Source of the DNA: Euleptes europaea
Taxonomy: Eukaryota; Chordata; Lepidosauria; Squamata; Sphaerodactylidae
NCBI RefSeq assembly: GCF_029931775.1
Contig: NC_079312.1
Location: 119,162,872-119,226,871, forward strand
Reading direction: 5' to 3'
Length of the DNA stretch: 64,000 nucleotides
Numbering within the stretch: the first letter of the stretch is position 1; each line of letters starts with the position of its first letter. Positions 57,050 through 59,953 of the stretch are shown in pieces. A program made the translations under genes and the position numbers. Below the pieces are notes generated by a model that was not told the DNA's origin, did no database searches, and worked only from the letters and a program-made list of their open reading frames with translations.

Positions 57050-58506
57050 CAGCTCCTCAAGACTTCTCTGGCATTAAATGACTGCTTCCGCTGCATAAAC
57101 AAGACCAGATTTCTGTGCTCCAGGTGGGAGCAACTGCTTGTGAGAATTCCATCTGCCTCAGAAAATTTGCTTGTGAAACTTCCATCATGCCTCCATTTGG
57201 TTTACTATTAATAAGCAGCTCTTGTGGTGGGTTACAGGGAAGCCTCTAGCGCCCAGCCCTGAGCTGCACTGAAGGGAGAGGGTGGGGGGATATGGCGCCC
57301 TCACTGGAGGGTGTTAGGAGGCAGCGCTAGAGGTGCCATTGTTGTGGCACGAAGCGGACTATTTCTGAGTCCTTTTCATTCTGTGTACTAATTACGGTTT
57401 CTATTTTCAACTTGTATTCTTTCCTACTTCTCAGATGGCAAAAACTAAGATGCATGTGTAGAAAAGAGCAAGAGTCCAGTAGCACCTTAAAGACTTAACA
57501 ACATTTCTGACAGAGTATGACCTTCGTGAGCCACATATCACTTCTTCAGATACAGTGAGCTGTGGCGCACAAAAGCTCATATCCTACCAGAAATTTTGTT
57601 AGTCAATCAATCAAATTTATTCATGTTGTGGTCACAGACCTTAACAATCCAACTACACCCAAAATAATTTTTTTGTTAGTCTTTAAGGTGCTACTGGACT
57701 CTTGCTCTTTTCTACTGCTATTGACAGACTAACATGGCTACCCATCGTAAGATATACGTGGTTAGGAAACACAGGATGCCACAAGACTGAATATCTGTCT
57801 TTCTCTCTTTAAAGGTAAAGGTCCCCTGTGCAAGCACCGGGTCATTCCTGACCCATGGGGTGACGTCACATCCCGATGTTTCCTAGGCAGACTTTGTGTA
57901 CAGGGTGGTTTGCCAGTGCCTTCCCCAGTCATCTTCCCTTTACCCCCAGCAAGCTGGGTCCTCATTTTACCAACCTCGGAAGGAAGGAAGGCTGAGTCAA
58001 CCTTGAGCCGGCTACCTGAAACCAACTTCCGTTGGGATCGAACTCAGGTCATGAGCAGAGCTTTTGACTGCAGTACTGCAGCTTAACACTCTGCACCTTG
58101 GGGCTCTTTCTCTCTCTAGCACTGGGGATATTAACCATTTTGTTTGAACAAAATGTAGCCATTTATACTTTAGGTTCTCATAAATTACACCAAATAGTAC
58201 AATTTTATATGCCTACAAAGTTATTAATGGTTTAAACTACAAAAAAAGTTTAGCTTTCATAAGGAAAAAAGCGCTGGATATCTTTCAATTCCCACCAAAA
58301 TTCTGATTCAGTTTTCCCTATTAAAAAAAAATAGCCCCCTGCTCAGGAGGCAGACACGTTTTATCTCCATGACTGCAGTGTTTCTAGAAATCTGACATCT
58401 CAAGTGATGTAAAATGTCAATGGACGAAGCAATTCAGTTGTTTGCTATAGGCAAAGGACACTGTACCTGCAAGAGGTCGTCACTCAGAACTTCTGTTTTT
58501 TCAGCC
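12811..58506 (-). CDS. ARHGAP44: ARHGAP44 (RICH2), BAR-RhoGAP protein, exons 2-22 of a split gene
   Basis: This entry spans the whole coding part visible here; each exon has its own entry. ARHGAP44 is known as a GTPase-activating protein for Rac1 and Cdc42 that binds curved membrane through a BAR domain and acts at dendritic spines and membrane protrusions. Conceptual splicing gives about 792 residues from exon 2 to the stop without the optional exon 19. With a 17-residue first exon, as in human from memory, this makes about 809, against 818 in human. The order is BAR (about residues 18-245), RhoGAP (about 255-445) and a Pro/Ser-rich tail with SH3-ligand runs ending in STAL, a class I PDZ ligand. 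All junction phases agree and no exon carries an in-frame stop. Exon 1 and the promoter lie beyond the right edge. Identification rests on recalled human sequence, not on a search. Confidence 0.97.
16417..16626 (-). repeat. tRNA-derived SINE, type 2
   Basis: Minus-strand copy with TGGCTCAGTGATAGAGC and GGTTCAATCCC as internal promoter motifs and the family's AGGCAGCGTCATATG end. Confidence 0.85.
16795..17372. repeat. Duplicated 180-bp segment flanking a SINE
   Basis: The segment GGAGATTTGCACCTGAA, CAATATTAGTATTTCCAGGC through AAGGGCCAAAGAGAACATTCC occurs at about 16803-16972 and again at 17191-17362 with scattered differences. Between them are about 100 bases shared with 29930-30028 and a truncated type 1 SINE. 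Confidence 0.8.
17080..17189 (+). repeat. tRNA-derived SINE, type 1, 5' part only
   Basis: The copy has the tRNA-like head (GTGTAGTGGTTAAGAG, GGTTTGATTCC) but stops after about 110 bases. It lies between two copies of a 180-bp duplicated segment. Confidence 0.8.
17795..17989. mobile_element. Non-autonomous hAT-type element (AGCGGTTCCCAAAC family)
   Basis: The ends TAGCGGTTCCCAAACT and TTTGGGAACCGCTG are inverted repeats. The 8-bp flanks CCCTAGCC and CCTTCGCC match at 6 bases. The inside repeats GGAGCAC motifs and codes for nothing. Confidence 0.75.
18206..18583 (-). CDS. ARHGAP44: ARHGAP44 exon 21 (SH3-ligand-rich tail)
   Basis: The exon has 378 nt. Two bases complete Val, then 125 codons run from SKKLAPIPAKVPY to DGMSPGESMST, plus one base. 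It carries SLSPTPPSTPSPYGLS, and the basic-proline segment SRPTPKPRQRPTLPPPQPP, the expected SH3-domain ligand. It is nearly collinear with human. The acceptor is TTCTACAG and the donor is ACAG|GTAATG. Confidence 0.96.
18878..19310 (+). repeat. Repeat with hammerhead-like CTGAAGA-stem-GAAA segment
   Basis: CTGAAGAAGACTCTGTCGAA at 18929 has GAC and GTC as a short stem between a CUGANGA box and GAAAC. It is followed by an A/T-rich stretch. The layout resembles Penelope-derived ends but the boundaries are unclear. Confidence 0.4.
19525..19733. mobile_element. Non-autonomous hAT-type element beside exon 20
   Basis: The ends TAGGGTTGCCAACCTCC and GGACCTGGCAACCCTA are inverted repeats, with a perfect 8-bp duplication CTTCTGGG at 19517-19524 and 19734-19741. 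The right copy ends 10 bases before the GTACGC donor of ARHGAP44 exon 20. Confidence 0.88.
19758..19906 (-). CDS. ARHGAP44: ARHGAP44 exon 20 (tail)
   Basis: The exon has 149 nt. One base completes Ser, then 49 codons run from VVKTKELSPVSGQKG to EQSPHTLRK, plus one base of Val. Its middle (GHMTPCGTAQPPPG) is diverged from human but keeps the ends KELSP and QSPHTLRK. The acceptor is CTCTTTAG|T and the donor is AAAG|GTACGC. A hAT-type element ends about 24 bases beyond the donor edge. Confidence 0.93.
19907..21235 (-). other. ARHGAP44 intron 19
   Basis: It separates exon 20 from the candidate cassette exon and contains one LINE 3' end at 20524-20628. Nothing else is recognised. Confidence 0.55.
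20524..20628 (-). repeat. Second LINE family, 3' end
   Basis: The plus strand reads ACATAAGAAAGGCCCTGCTG, GATCAGACCAAGGTCCATC, then ACAGCAGCCAACCAGGTG. It is the complement of the 3' end of the LINE copy at 44500-44838. Confidence 0.7.
21236..21697 (-). CDS. ARHGAP44: Candidate cassette exon 19 of ARHGAP44, 154 codons, PPxY motif
   Basis: This 462-nt stretch is open in the frame dictated by the exon 18 and exon 20 phases (2 in, 2 out), so it can be included or skipped without a frameshift. Its acceptor is a long T-rich tract ending TTTGCAG|C and its donor is CTAG|GTAAAT; the stop codon is the TAA inside the donor. The product is Pro/Ser/Tyr-rich, like the surrounding tail. It has DDKPPPYPCYP (a PPxY WW-domain ligand), PEPPLPLYR (SH3-like), a Ser run and SLTLSKPDPPG. 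The human 818-residue protein I remember lacks it. It could be a tissue-specific exon or a chance open intron segment. The open frame also runs 84 codons upstream of the acceptor, which weakens openness alone as evidence. Confidence 0.6.
23954..24566. repeat. 613-bp near-perfect palindrome with two hammerhead-like motifs
   Basis: The left end ATAATTAATGAAAATATAAT returns inverted at the right end, and the two arms (about 300 bases each) match through a 10-base spacer near 24270 (GTCTCCCATATATGAT and ATCATATATGGGAGAC). Each arm carries CTGATGAAGGCCAAATAGG followed by CTGAAAC and (A/G)CGTCTGGC. No target duplication is evident. It is a foldback repeat, possibly from a Penelope-like family. Confidence 0.88.
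24421..24466 (+). ncRNA. Hammerhead-ribozyme-like motif in palindrome arm
   Basis: CTGATGA is followed by a short stem (GCC, loop AAATA, GGC), GAAAC, GC and GTC, then TGG, which can pair with the CCA before the motif. This is type I hammerhead topology with a very short stem III. One extra purine next to stem II departs from the consensus, so activity is uncertain. The mirror copy is at about 24057-24103 on the minus strand. Confidence 0.4.
26092..26313 (-). CDS. ARHGAP44: ARHGAP44 exon 18 (proline-rich tail)
   Basis: The exon has 222 nt. One base completes Ser, then 73 codons run from MGVRVMDTSWVARRG to FPPGAERA, plus two bases. MQPPAPPSDL and TPQSPIPEQ are proline-rich stretches of the tail. 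The acceptor is CCGTAG|C and the donor is CAAG|GTAAGT. It leaves in phase 2 and can join exon 20 or the cassette at 21236-21697. Confidence 0.94.
26314..27341 (-). other. ARHGAP44 intron 17
   Basis: It lies between microexon 17 and exon 18 and holds a SINE head at 27055-27160. Nothing else is identified. Confidence 0.6.
27055..27160 (+). repeat. tRNA-derived SINE, type 2, head only
   Basis: The piece GATGGCTCAGTGGTAGAGC followed by ATGCTTTGCATACAC is the A-box head of the type 2 SINE. The rest is degraded. It lies about 180 bases from microexon 17. Confidence 0.65.
27342..27359 (-). CDS. ARHGAP44: ARHGAP44 exon 17, 18-nt microexon
   Basis: Human ARHGAP44 (from memory) reads GLRKIQSMG between the sequences of exons 16 and 18, but neither flanking exon encodes LRKIQ. 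Scanning the 5.7-kb gap finds an 18-nt exon CCTTAGGAAAATCCAAAG on the minus strand. It is preceded by TCCATGCAG and followed by GTACGG, and gives G-LRKIQ-S with both phases correct. Because it is 18 nt and phase 2/2, skipping it keeps the frame. The match of six residues, both splice sites and both phases is unlikely by chance. Confidence 0.9.
28507..28650 (+). repeat. Interspersed foldback repeat (TAGCCGTGTTAGTCTG family)
   Basis: The unit has TGGGTAGCCGTGTTAGTCTG, GAGCAAGAGCCCAATAGCAC, then TTTCTGGCAGGATTTCTGAA, AGCTCATACCCTGCCAGAAA. The last two pieces can pair and enclose a CTGAAGA - stem - G(G/A)AA core. Related copies lie at 48906 and 57458. Confidence 0.75.
29710..29922 (-). repeat. 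tRNA-derived SINE, type 2
   Basis: Minus-strand copy with GTGGCTCAGTGATAGAAC and a B-box-like GGTTCCAACTCC. It ends GCAGCTTCATGTGTTC at its low-coordinate side. Confidence 0.85.
30029..30335 (+). repeat. tRNA-derived SINE, type 1
   Basis: Full-length copy in ARHGAP44 intron 16, with A-box-like and B-box-like (GGTTTGATTCC) motifs and the CATATACAAACC end. About 100 bases of sequence directly upstream also precede the copy at 17080. Confidence 0.85.
30497..30578. repeat. Short palindromic element, related to 48256
   Basis: GCAATCCTAAGG and CTTAGGATTGC are terminal inverted copies. The inside TTCAGTTGGGCTTACTCCCA matches the family. Diverged relatives occur near 38320 and 43660. Confidence 0.6.
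32028..32208 (-). CDS. ARHGAP44: ARHGAP44 exon 16 (linker after RhoGAP)
   Basis: The exon has 181 nt. Two bases complete Asp, then 59 codons run from IEFNLTGNYGSPVHVN to MMLEFYKKD, plus two bases of Gly. The region is polar with a basic RKHPDQTRRPLS segment. The acceptor is CTGATTAG and the donor is GG|GTAGGG. It joins the 18-nt microexon or, by phase, exon 18 directly. Confidence 0.95.
32209..33228 (-). other. ARHGAP44 intron 15
   Basis: It holds the possible DNA element at 32513-33098 and no exon. Confidence 0.6.
32513..33098. mobile_element. Possible DNA element with degraded terminal inverted repeats
   Basis: GGGGTATGCACTTCAAATAT on the left resembles the inverse of CATCCAAATGCACACCTC on the right. 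Flanking 8-mers do not match. The inside is non-coding. It lies in ARHGAP44 intron 15. Confidence 0.4.
33229..33320 (-). CDS. ARHGAP44: ARHGAP44 exon 15 (end of RhoGAP domain)
   Basis: The exon has 92 nt. One base completes Gly, then 30 codons run NITEMMATVSLQIVA to IQHADWFFPG, plus one base. It closes the RhoGAP fold (helix ending ADWFF). The acceptor follows a T tract ending TTTAG and the donor is GAG|GTAGGA. Confidence 0.95.
33321..34530 (-). other. ARHGAP44 intron 14
   Basis: It holds the old hAT-type copy at 34040-34250, followed by a short direct repeat of TGTCACATACTTACTA near 34250-34290. No exon is seen. Confidence 0.6.
34040..34250. mobile_element. Non-autonomous hAT-type element, old copy of the TAGGGTTGCCA family
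   Basis: The body (GAGATCTCCTGGAATTACAA, CCTGGAGAAAATGGC, TTCTGTGGCATTATACC) matches the elements at 19525 and 56433, and the right end GTTGGCAACCCTA is kept. The left terminus has decayed. Confidence 0.7.
34531..34644 (-). CDS. ARHGAP44: ARHGAP44 exon 14 (RhoGAP domain)
   Basis: The exon has 114 nt. One base completes Arg, then 37 codons run from YLIKFLAKLTEYQDAN to LGPNLLWPQTE, plus two bases of Gly. NKMTPSNIAIVLGPNLL is the conserved RhoGAP motif that stabilises the GTPase interface. The acceptor is CTTGCAG and the donor is GG|GTAAGA. Confidence 0.96.
35081..35297 (-). repeat. tRNA-derived SINE, type 2
   Basis: Minus-strand copy with TAGCTCAGTGGTAGAGC and GGTTCAATCCC, near full length, in ARHGAP44 intron 14. 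Confidence 0.85.
35544..35938 (-). repeat. CR1-type LINE 3' end with ORF2 tail
   Basis: The minus strand encodes RRLRGDMISLFKYLKGCH, FKLQVERYWLDIR, and WNQLPREVVNS with FKQRLDKHL, the standard CR1 ORF2 C-terminus, then the 3' end. It is 5'-truncated. Confidence 0.88.
36748..36828 (-). CDS. ARHGAP44: ARHGAP44 exon 13 (RhoGAP domain), GC donor
   Basis: The exon has 81 nt and encodes IQDQDKRMQALWNALEK then LPKASFNNL, with partial Asn and Arg codons at its ends. The acceptor is CTTTTAG|C. The in-frame donor is CTAAG|GCAGGT, a GC-AG intron. The GT four bases downstream would shift the frame against exon 14, so the GC donor is needed. Confidence 0.92.
36829..38467 (-). other. ARHGAP44 intron 12
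   Basis: It contains the 5S-derived SINE at 37677 and a diverged palindrome relative near 38320. A long plus-strand open frame at 37120-37599 has no family or splice support. Confidence 0.6.
37677..37890 (+). repeat. 5S-rRNA-derived SINE
   Basis: The first part reads CATCTCGTCAGGTCTCAGAA, GCTAAGCAGGGTCAGCC, and TTGGATGGGAGACCACC, matching the internal Pol III control region of 5S rRNA. It then departs into a non-5S body (GGCAAACCAGTGCTGTTAG ... CTGCAACTTGACGGCAC) and a CA-rich tail. It is a SINE head, not a functional 5S gene. Confidence 0.85.
38468..38549 (-). CDS. ARHGAP44: ARHGAP44 exon 12 (RhoGAP domain)
   Basis: The exon has 82 nt: two bases, 26 codons (ALKSYLRELPEPLMTFEL then YEEWIQAS), and two bases of Asn. 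LKSYLRELPEPL is the hallmark RhoGAP motif. The acceptor is TGTGTAG and the donor is AA|GTGAGT. Confidence 0.96.
38793..38925 (-). repeat. CR1-type LINE 3' fragment
   Basis: The plus strand shows ATAGAGTTGGAAGGGACC and TAGTCCAACCCCCTGCACAA, the complement of the CR1 end. A second copy begins 40 bases further on. Confidence 0.8.
38968..39300 (-). repeat. CR1-type LINE 3' fragment
   Basis: The copy starts GAATCATAGAGTTGGAAGGC and extends through TCCTTCCTGACCCCAAAGTGG, an inner CR1 segment. A short direct repeat (CTCTCATGATC-GCCTAATGTTCC) occurs at about 39220-39300. Confidence 0.75.
40035..40146 (-). CDS. ARHGAP44: ARHGAP44 exon 11 (RhoGAP arginine finger)
   Basis: The exon has 112 nt and encodes GLFRVAPSASKLKKLKAA through SADPHAIA plus one base. 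The Arg in GLFRV is the catalytic arginine finger of RhoGAP domains (about residue 291), so the copy looks catalytically competent. The acceptor is TTTCAG|GGC and the donor is GCAG|GTAAGG. It leaves in phase 1. Confidence 0.96.
40331..40458 (-). CDS. ARHGAP44: ARHGAP44 exon 10 (start of RhoGAP domain)
   Basis: The exon has 128 nt. Two bases complete Glu, then 42 codons run from AWIEKPSFGKPLEEHL to TMLLECGMQEE. FGKPLEEHL opens the RhoGAP domain. The acceptor is TCCACAG. The donor reads GAG|GTCTGT, a weak match to the vertebrate consensus after the GT, but the phase-0 join to exon 11 requires it. Confidence 0.94.
40459..41514 (-). other. ARHGAP44 intron 9
   Basis: A stretch from about 40690 (GGCAGTGGCGGATCTACTAT) looks like one end of a DNA element, but I find no matching right end. 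No exon is seen. Confidence 0.5.
41515..41596 (-). CDS. ARHGAP44: ARHGAP44 exon 9 (end of BAR domain)
   Basis: The exon has 82 nt and 27 codons, LIEVQAEYHRKSLALLQ then NVMPQIKAQQ, plus one base. YHRKSL is the typical last BAR helix of the RICH/nadrin family. The acceptor is CTCCCAG|TTA and the donor is CAAG|GTAAGT. It leaves in phase 1. Confidence 0.95.
41728..41796 (-). CDS. ARHGAP44: ARHGAP44 exon 8 (BAR domain)
   Basis: The exon has 69 nt, exactly 23 codons, phase 0 on both sides, reading DQLSADMYNF and then VAKEIDYANYFQT. The acceptor is TCCACAG|GAT and the donor is ACT|GTAAGT. It sits only 131 bases from exon 9. Confidence 0.96.
41797..42686 (-). other. ARHGAP44 intron 7
   Basis: The half nearer exon 7 (42180-42660) is GC-rich and includes the foldback at 42559. 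The other half is unremarkable. Confidence 0.6.
42559..42640. repeat. GC-rich foldback next to exon 7
   Basis: CTTTCGGCGGCCG and CGGCCGCCGAAAG are inverted copies around an inner hairpin GGAGGCGCCGCAGTGGCGCCTCC split by the loop CAGT. It lies about 50 bases past the exon 7 donor and stands out from the AT-richer introns. Confidence 0.75.
42687..42804 (-). CDS. ARHGAP44: ARHGAP44 exon 7 (BAR domain)
   Basis: The exon has 118 nt. One base completes Arg, then 39 codons run from WQQSAKSSGLSS to ANRVEICR. The Ser-rich loop is followed by the acidic helix ALREEMEEA. The acceptor is CTGAAG|G and the donor is AGG|GTATCT. A GC-rich foldback repeat lies about 50 bases beyond the donor. Confidence 0.95.
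44500..44838 (+). repeat. Second LINE family, ORF2 tail and 3' end
   Basis: The plus strand encodes QHIVKLWNSLPQDVVMAA, then GFKRGHVY, an L2/CR1-group ORF2 C-terminus of a different family from the classical CR1 copies. It ends GATCCAGAATGGCCTTTCTT. Confidence 0.75.
45240..45347 (+). repeat. Second LINE family, 3' end
   Basis: The segment GGTACCTGGTTGGCCACTGT, then GGACTTGATGGACC and CCAGCATGGCCTCTCTTATG, is the same 3' end as at 44740-44838. Confidence 0.75.
45930..46165 (+). repeat. LINE-like 3' end
   Basis: The sequence TGTAAGCACCCTTGAGTTCC, then GGTTAATAAATGTTTT and an AAAG run, has the layout of a LINE 3' end with a simple tail. Confidence 0.45.
46839..47699. mobile_element. Terminal-inverted-repeat DNA element with internal tandem repeats
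   Basis: The ends are GGGGTATTCTTCAC and GTGAAGAATACCCC, inverted copies of each other that extend imperfectly (AAAGATTTGCT against AGCAAAATCC). TAT flanks both sides. The inside has no transposase reading frame and holds three 120-bp tandem units. It is non-autonomous. The 3-bp duplication would suit a PIF/Harbinger-like element, but the family is not certain. Confidence 0.75.
47112..47481. repeat. Tandem repeat, about 3 units of 120 bp
   Basis: Units begin at about 47112, 47232 and 47352. Each has CACCGG-C-GGAGGGAGACCC, then GGGTTTTGGCTTGGAT, and ends in CCCCAACACACACAC. The units differ by scattered substitutions and by the length of the CA run. Confidence 0.85.
47703..47853. mobile_element. 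Foldback DNA element, 151 bp
   Basis: The left arm GGGTGAAAACGCATGGTCGC and onward is an inverted copy of the right arm ending GCGACCATGTGTTTTTGCCC; the arms are about 60 bases with a short spacer. It is flanked by TAT and abuts the larger element on its left. Confidence 0.75.
48256..48347. repeat. Short palindromic element
   Basis: ACAGTGCAATCCTAAAGAAA returns inverted as TTTAAAGATTGCACTGT. The arms also share GTCTAAGCCCATTC and GGCTTAGATCGGAG. Confidence 0.7.
48475..48551 (-). CDS. ARHGAP44: ARHGAP44 exon 6 (BAR domain)
   Basis: The exon has 77 nt and encodes VEIPNIQKQRKHL followed by AKLVLDMDSSKT, plus two bases of an Arg codon. Arg/Lys-rich residues here match the basic face expected in BAR domains. 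The acceptor is TTTCAG|GTA and the donor is AAG|GTAAGA. It leaves in phase 2 and joins exon 7 in frame. Confidence 0.95.
48906..49106. repeat. Interspersed foldback repeat, same family as 28507
   Basis: The sequence GAGCCATGTTGGTTTACC, AGTAGCACCTTGGAGACAAAC, then an inverted AGGTGCTACTGGACTCGAAT at the right end, makes an inverted-repeat element of about 200 bases. Confidence 0.7.
49124..49370 (-). repeat. Second LINE family, 3' end
   Basis: The plus strand reads AGAAAGGCCATGCTGGATCA, ACACAGTGGCCAACCTGGTG, and continues into the complement of the segment found at 44640-44740. Confidence 0.75.
50469..50729. mobile_element. Palindromic retroelement-derived insertion with 12-bp target duplication
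   Basis: Two inverted arms of about 100 bases (TTGGTTCTTGTAGGTTATCC and its complement) flank a centre near 50580. A unique tail CTCTGACCGTGAAAGCCTTC follows on the right. A perfect direct repeat CAAATATACCTA lies at 50457-50468 and 50730-50741. Each arm carries CTGAAGATGCCGGCC and GCTGGCGAAACGTCAGG. The variable-length duplication and the 3'-only tail fit target-primed insertion as in Penelope-like elements. Confidence 0.78.
50613..50644 (+). ncRNA. Hammerhead-like motif (CTGAAGA ... GGCGAAACGTC)
   Basis: TCCT precedes and AGGA follows, giving a 4-bp stem I. CTGAAGA fits the CUGANGA box; GCCGGC and GCTGGC form stem II; GAAAC and GTC complete the core. There is one extra base before stem II and no loop for stem III, so it could act only as a dimer, if at all. 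Confidence 0.35.
51546..51697. repeat. Inverted repeat, about 150 bp
   Basis: The left arm TTTTTTGCCGGTGCGTTC with CTTTTCTGGCTTT and the right arm AAAGCCGGAAAAG with AACGCACTGGCAAAAAA pair over about 55 bases around a 14-base spacer near 51620. Confidence 0.78.
52501..52665 (-). repeat. tRNA-derived SINE, type 2, old copy
   Basis: The minus strand shows a degraded GGTTCAGTCCCTGG B-box-like region and GTTAAAAG, with the family order preserved. It is strongly diverged. Confidence 0.55.
52975..53086 (-). CDS. ARHGAP44: ARHGAP44 exon 5 (BAR domain)
   Basis: The exon has 112 nt. The first base completes the Gly codon, then 37 codons follow, beginning KMLTLCGEAED and ending EPLFVLAE. This is the middle of the BAR helical bundle. 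The acceptor is TGCTGCAG and the donor is GAG|GTGAGA. It was found by reading the strand directly, because no start codon opens the exon. Confidence 0.95.
53166..53680 (-). repeat. CR1-type LINE 3' end, interrupted by a hAT element
   Basis: The CR1 end (AATCATAGAGTTGG ... CAACCCCCTGCTCAATGCAGG) resumes after 53429 with CCTGACAAGTGTTTGTCCAG and the minus-strand ORF2 tail. The break is an inserted hAT element at 53244-53429, so this CR1 copy is the older of the two. Confidence 0.82.
53244..53429. mobile_element. Non-autonomous hAT-type element inside a CR1 copy
   Basis: The ends CAGGGGTGTCAAAC and GTTCGACACCCCTG are inverted repeats. Flanks GCCTTGAG and GCCTAGTG match at 6 of 8 bases. The CR1 copy at 35544 has GCCTAGAG at the same point, which confirms the original target. 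Confidence 0.82.
53998..54074 (-). CDS. ARHGAP44: ARHGAP44 exon 4 (BAR domain)
   Basis: The exon has 77 nt and encodes KKLPLTSLAQCLMEG through GDDSLL plus two bases of a Gly codon. It enters in phase 0 and leaves in phase 2. The acceptor is TTGTTGCAG and the donor is GG|GTAAGA. Only 313 bases separate it from exon 3. Confidence 0.96.
54075..54387 (-). other. ARHGAP44 intron 3
   Basis: A short intron of 313 bases with an AT-rich middle. No repeat or other feature is seen. Confidence 0.6.
54388..54492 (-). CDS. ARHGAP44: ARHGAP44 exon 3 (BAR domain)
   Basis: The exon has 105 nt, exactly 35 codons, phase 0 on both sides. It begins VEKRLELVKQ and ends GSDSDKRS. It contributes BAR helix 1, with the HSTHKKL stretch conserved in RICH proteins. 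The acceptor is TCCACAG|GTG and the donor is TCG|GTGAGA. Confidence 0.96.
54747..55057 (+). repeat. tRNA-derived SINE, type 1
   Basis: Full-length copy in ARHGAP44 intron 2, beginning AGCCAGTGTGGTGTAGTGG and ending after GGCATATAAAAACC. Confidence 0.85.
55861..56076 (+). repeat. tRNA-derived SINE, type 2
   Basis: The copy is clear: CATGGCTCAGTGGTAGAGC, GGTTCAATCCCTGG, and the end GGCAGCTTCATGTGTTC are intact. Confidence 0.88.
56433..56641. mobile_element. Non-autonomous hAT-type element
   Basis: The ends TAGGGTTGCCAACCTCC and CTGGTAACCCTA are inverted repeats, with a perfect 8-bp duplication CACAGATC at 56425-56432 and 56642-56649. It has the same 209-bp length as the copy at 19525. Confidence 0.88.
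57017..57048. repeat. (GT)n microsatellite
   Basis: About 15 uninterrupted GT units. Shorter simple repeats are (TATA) near 11520-11590 and 56880-56915, (CCAT) at 24563-24580, and a G run at 50034-50050. Confidence 0.9.
57458..57745. repeat. Foldback repeat of the same family with an internal insertion
   Basis: The left arm GTAGAAAAGAGCAAGAGTCC and onward is an exact inverted copy of the right arm ending GGACTCTTGCTCTTTTCTAC (57715); the terminal GGCTACCCATC follows. About 75 bases starting CAATCAATCAAATTTATTCA interrupt the inner part of the right arm. Confidence 0.78.
57811..58107 (-). repeat. tRNA-derived SINE, type 3, intact
   Basis: On the minus strand the head contains GTTAAGCTGCAGTACTGC and the B-box-like GAGTTCGATCCC. 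The other end is GCAAGCACCGGGTCATT read on the plus strand. This copy serves as the uninterrupted reference for the split copy at 46750-48067. Confidence 0.8.
58467..58506 (-). CDS. ARHGAP44: ARHGAP44 exon 2 (start of BAR domain)
   Basis: The exon encodes RAEKTEVLSDDLLQ, the beginning of BAR helix 1. It is 40 nt long and starts in phase 2, so the first base completes an Arg codon begun in exon 1. The acceptor follows a T-rich tract ending TTTAG and the donor is CAG|GTACAG. It is the most upstream ARHGAP44 exon in the window; the N-terminal amphipathic segment would be in exon 1, outside it. Confidence 0.93.
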
Positions 58507-59742
58507 CTAAAGAAAAAGAAGGCAGAACTCAGTGAAAACCAAATCTCTTCACATAATATAGGCAACATCTGAAAAAAGGGAGATTCTTTTGTTACTGCTA
58601 CATGGAGAGGAAATGCATCTGGAGAAGGCAGAGGCAGATTGTAGCAACGAGAACCTCTGAGGTGGGACACAACCGTGCCAATGTCCAGTGACACCGGCCC
58701 TAACATACGGAGAAGATGGAACAGCCCCACAAGGGTTCTCCTTAGCCACTCATGCAATAGCCTGGGCACCAGCACATCTCAAACCAGTGAAAAGAAATCT
58801 GACTAACAAATTGGAGCAGAACATTTTTGACACTTTCGGCAAACTTGAAAAATCCCCAGAGAACTTCTGAAAGCAAAATATTAAGGGAAGAAGAGACACT
58901 CAGCCTCTCTTAATGATCTATTGTGATTCACTGTTTAAAGGGATGATATGCCACTGGGGAATGGATATGAGAACATCACGAAAGCAATTGTTTTTGGATC
59001 CTTAGGGGAATTTGAGTGTTACAAGCCTCCATGCAAAGAGGGCTCTAGAAACTGTTCCATGTAGCAGAGATTCCACACAAGGGCCATAACATTTGCAAAC
59101 TACTTACCAAATGGTTCAGTCCAACAATGAGTACAGCCTCCATGGTAGCCCTAACCACCTGGGAAACATGGGGATGGTGTAGGCACTATCTATACAACTA
59201 CATCAGGGCACAATGTAAATGGCGTGCAAATGTTAGGGCCCTGTGCGGCCCTGAAGCCATGTAAAAGTGTTTCCAGGGCCCTATGCCATTTGGACTGTTA
59301 CATTTGGGCTGCTAGATGATCCACACTAAATTTAGACAAGCAAGACTATAAGTTTTAAACATTTCTTTCGACCCCTTAAAACTCTTCCATTTCAACCTCA
59401 AAGTGATATTTTATTAAGTAAAAACTTCGCAGGAAAATGAAAAAAAAATGCTTTATTGCTGCGACTGGAGGTGGATCACACAATATAAAACAACGTCATT
59501 AAACAACGTAAGGCATCCAATAAATAATGCAATCGGGCTAGAATTATGACACTTACAAAAACAGTGCAAAAAGAAAAATGTACTGGACACACCACAAACA
59601 ATGCAGAAAATGGAATTATAAAATTGAAATTACAAAAGGGAACTGTCTGAAAGGGCTTAGGTTGCCCAAGGGCAGCGTCATGACCCCCACTGAACTGGCT
59701 CTGGACTCTGACTCAGAAGCCTCAGAGGAGGAGCCGGAACAT

Positions 59743-59953
59743 GGTCAGATTCTTTAGTGCGATCTTCACTATGTATCTCAATGGAGGAGCAGGGCTTTAA
59801 ACGGTGGGAAAGTTCGCCCCAGTCCTCCAGAGATACATTGTATCTTGGAGGATACAATGTATCTCTATGGAGAAGCGGGGCGAACTTTCCCACCGTTTAA
59901 TGCCCGGCTCCTCCATTAAGATACAAAGTGAAAATTGCACTAAAGAATCTGAC
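59743..59953. repeat. Inverted repeat, about 211 bp
   Basis: GTCAGATTCTTTAGTGCGAT on the left returns inverted as TGCACTAAAGAATCTGAC on the right, and the arms match to a centre near 59848 (GATACAATGTATC). Mismatches are few. It is a foldback element and no coding function is seen. Confidence 0.82.

Larger units (their letters stand above)
54493..58466 (-). other. ARHGAP44 intron 2
   Basis: It contains SINEs at 54747, 55861 and 57811, a hAT-type element at 56433, a GT microsatellite at 57017, and the interrupted foldback at 57458. From 55060 to 55860 nothing is recognised. Confidence 0.6.
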
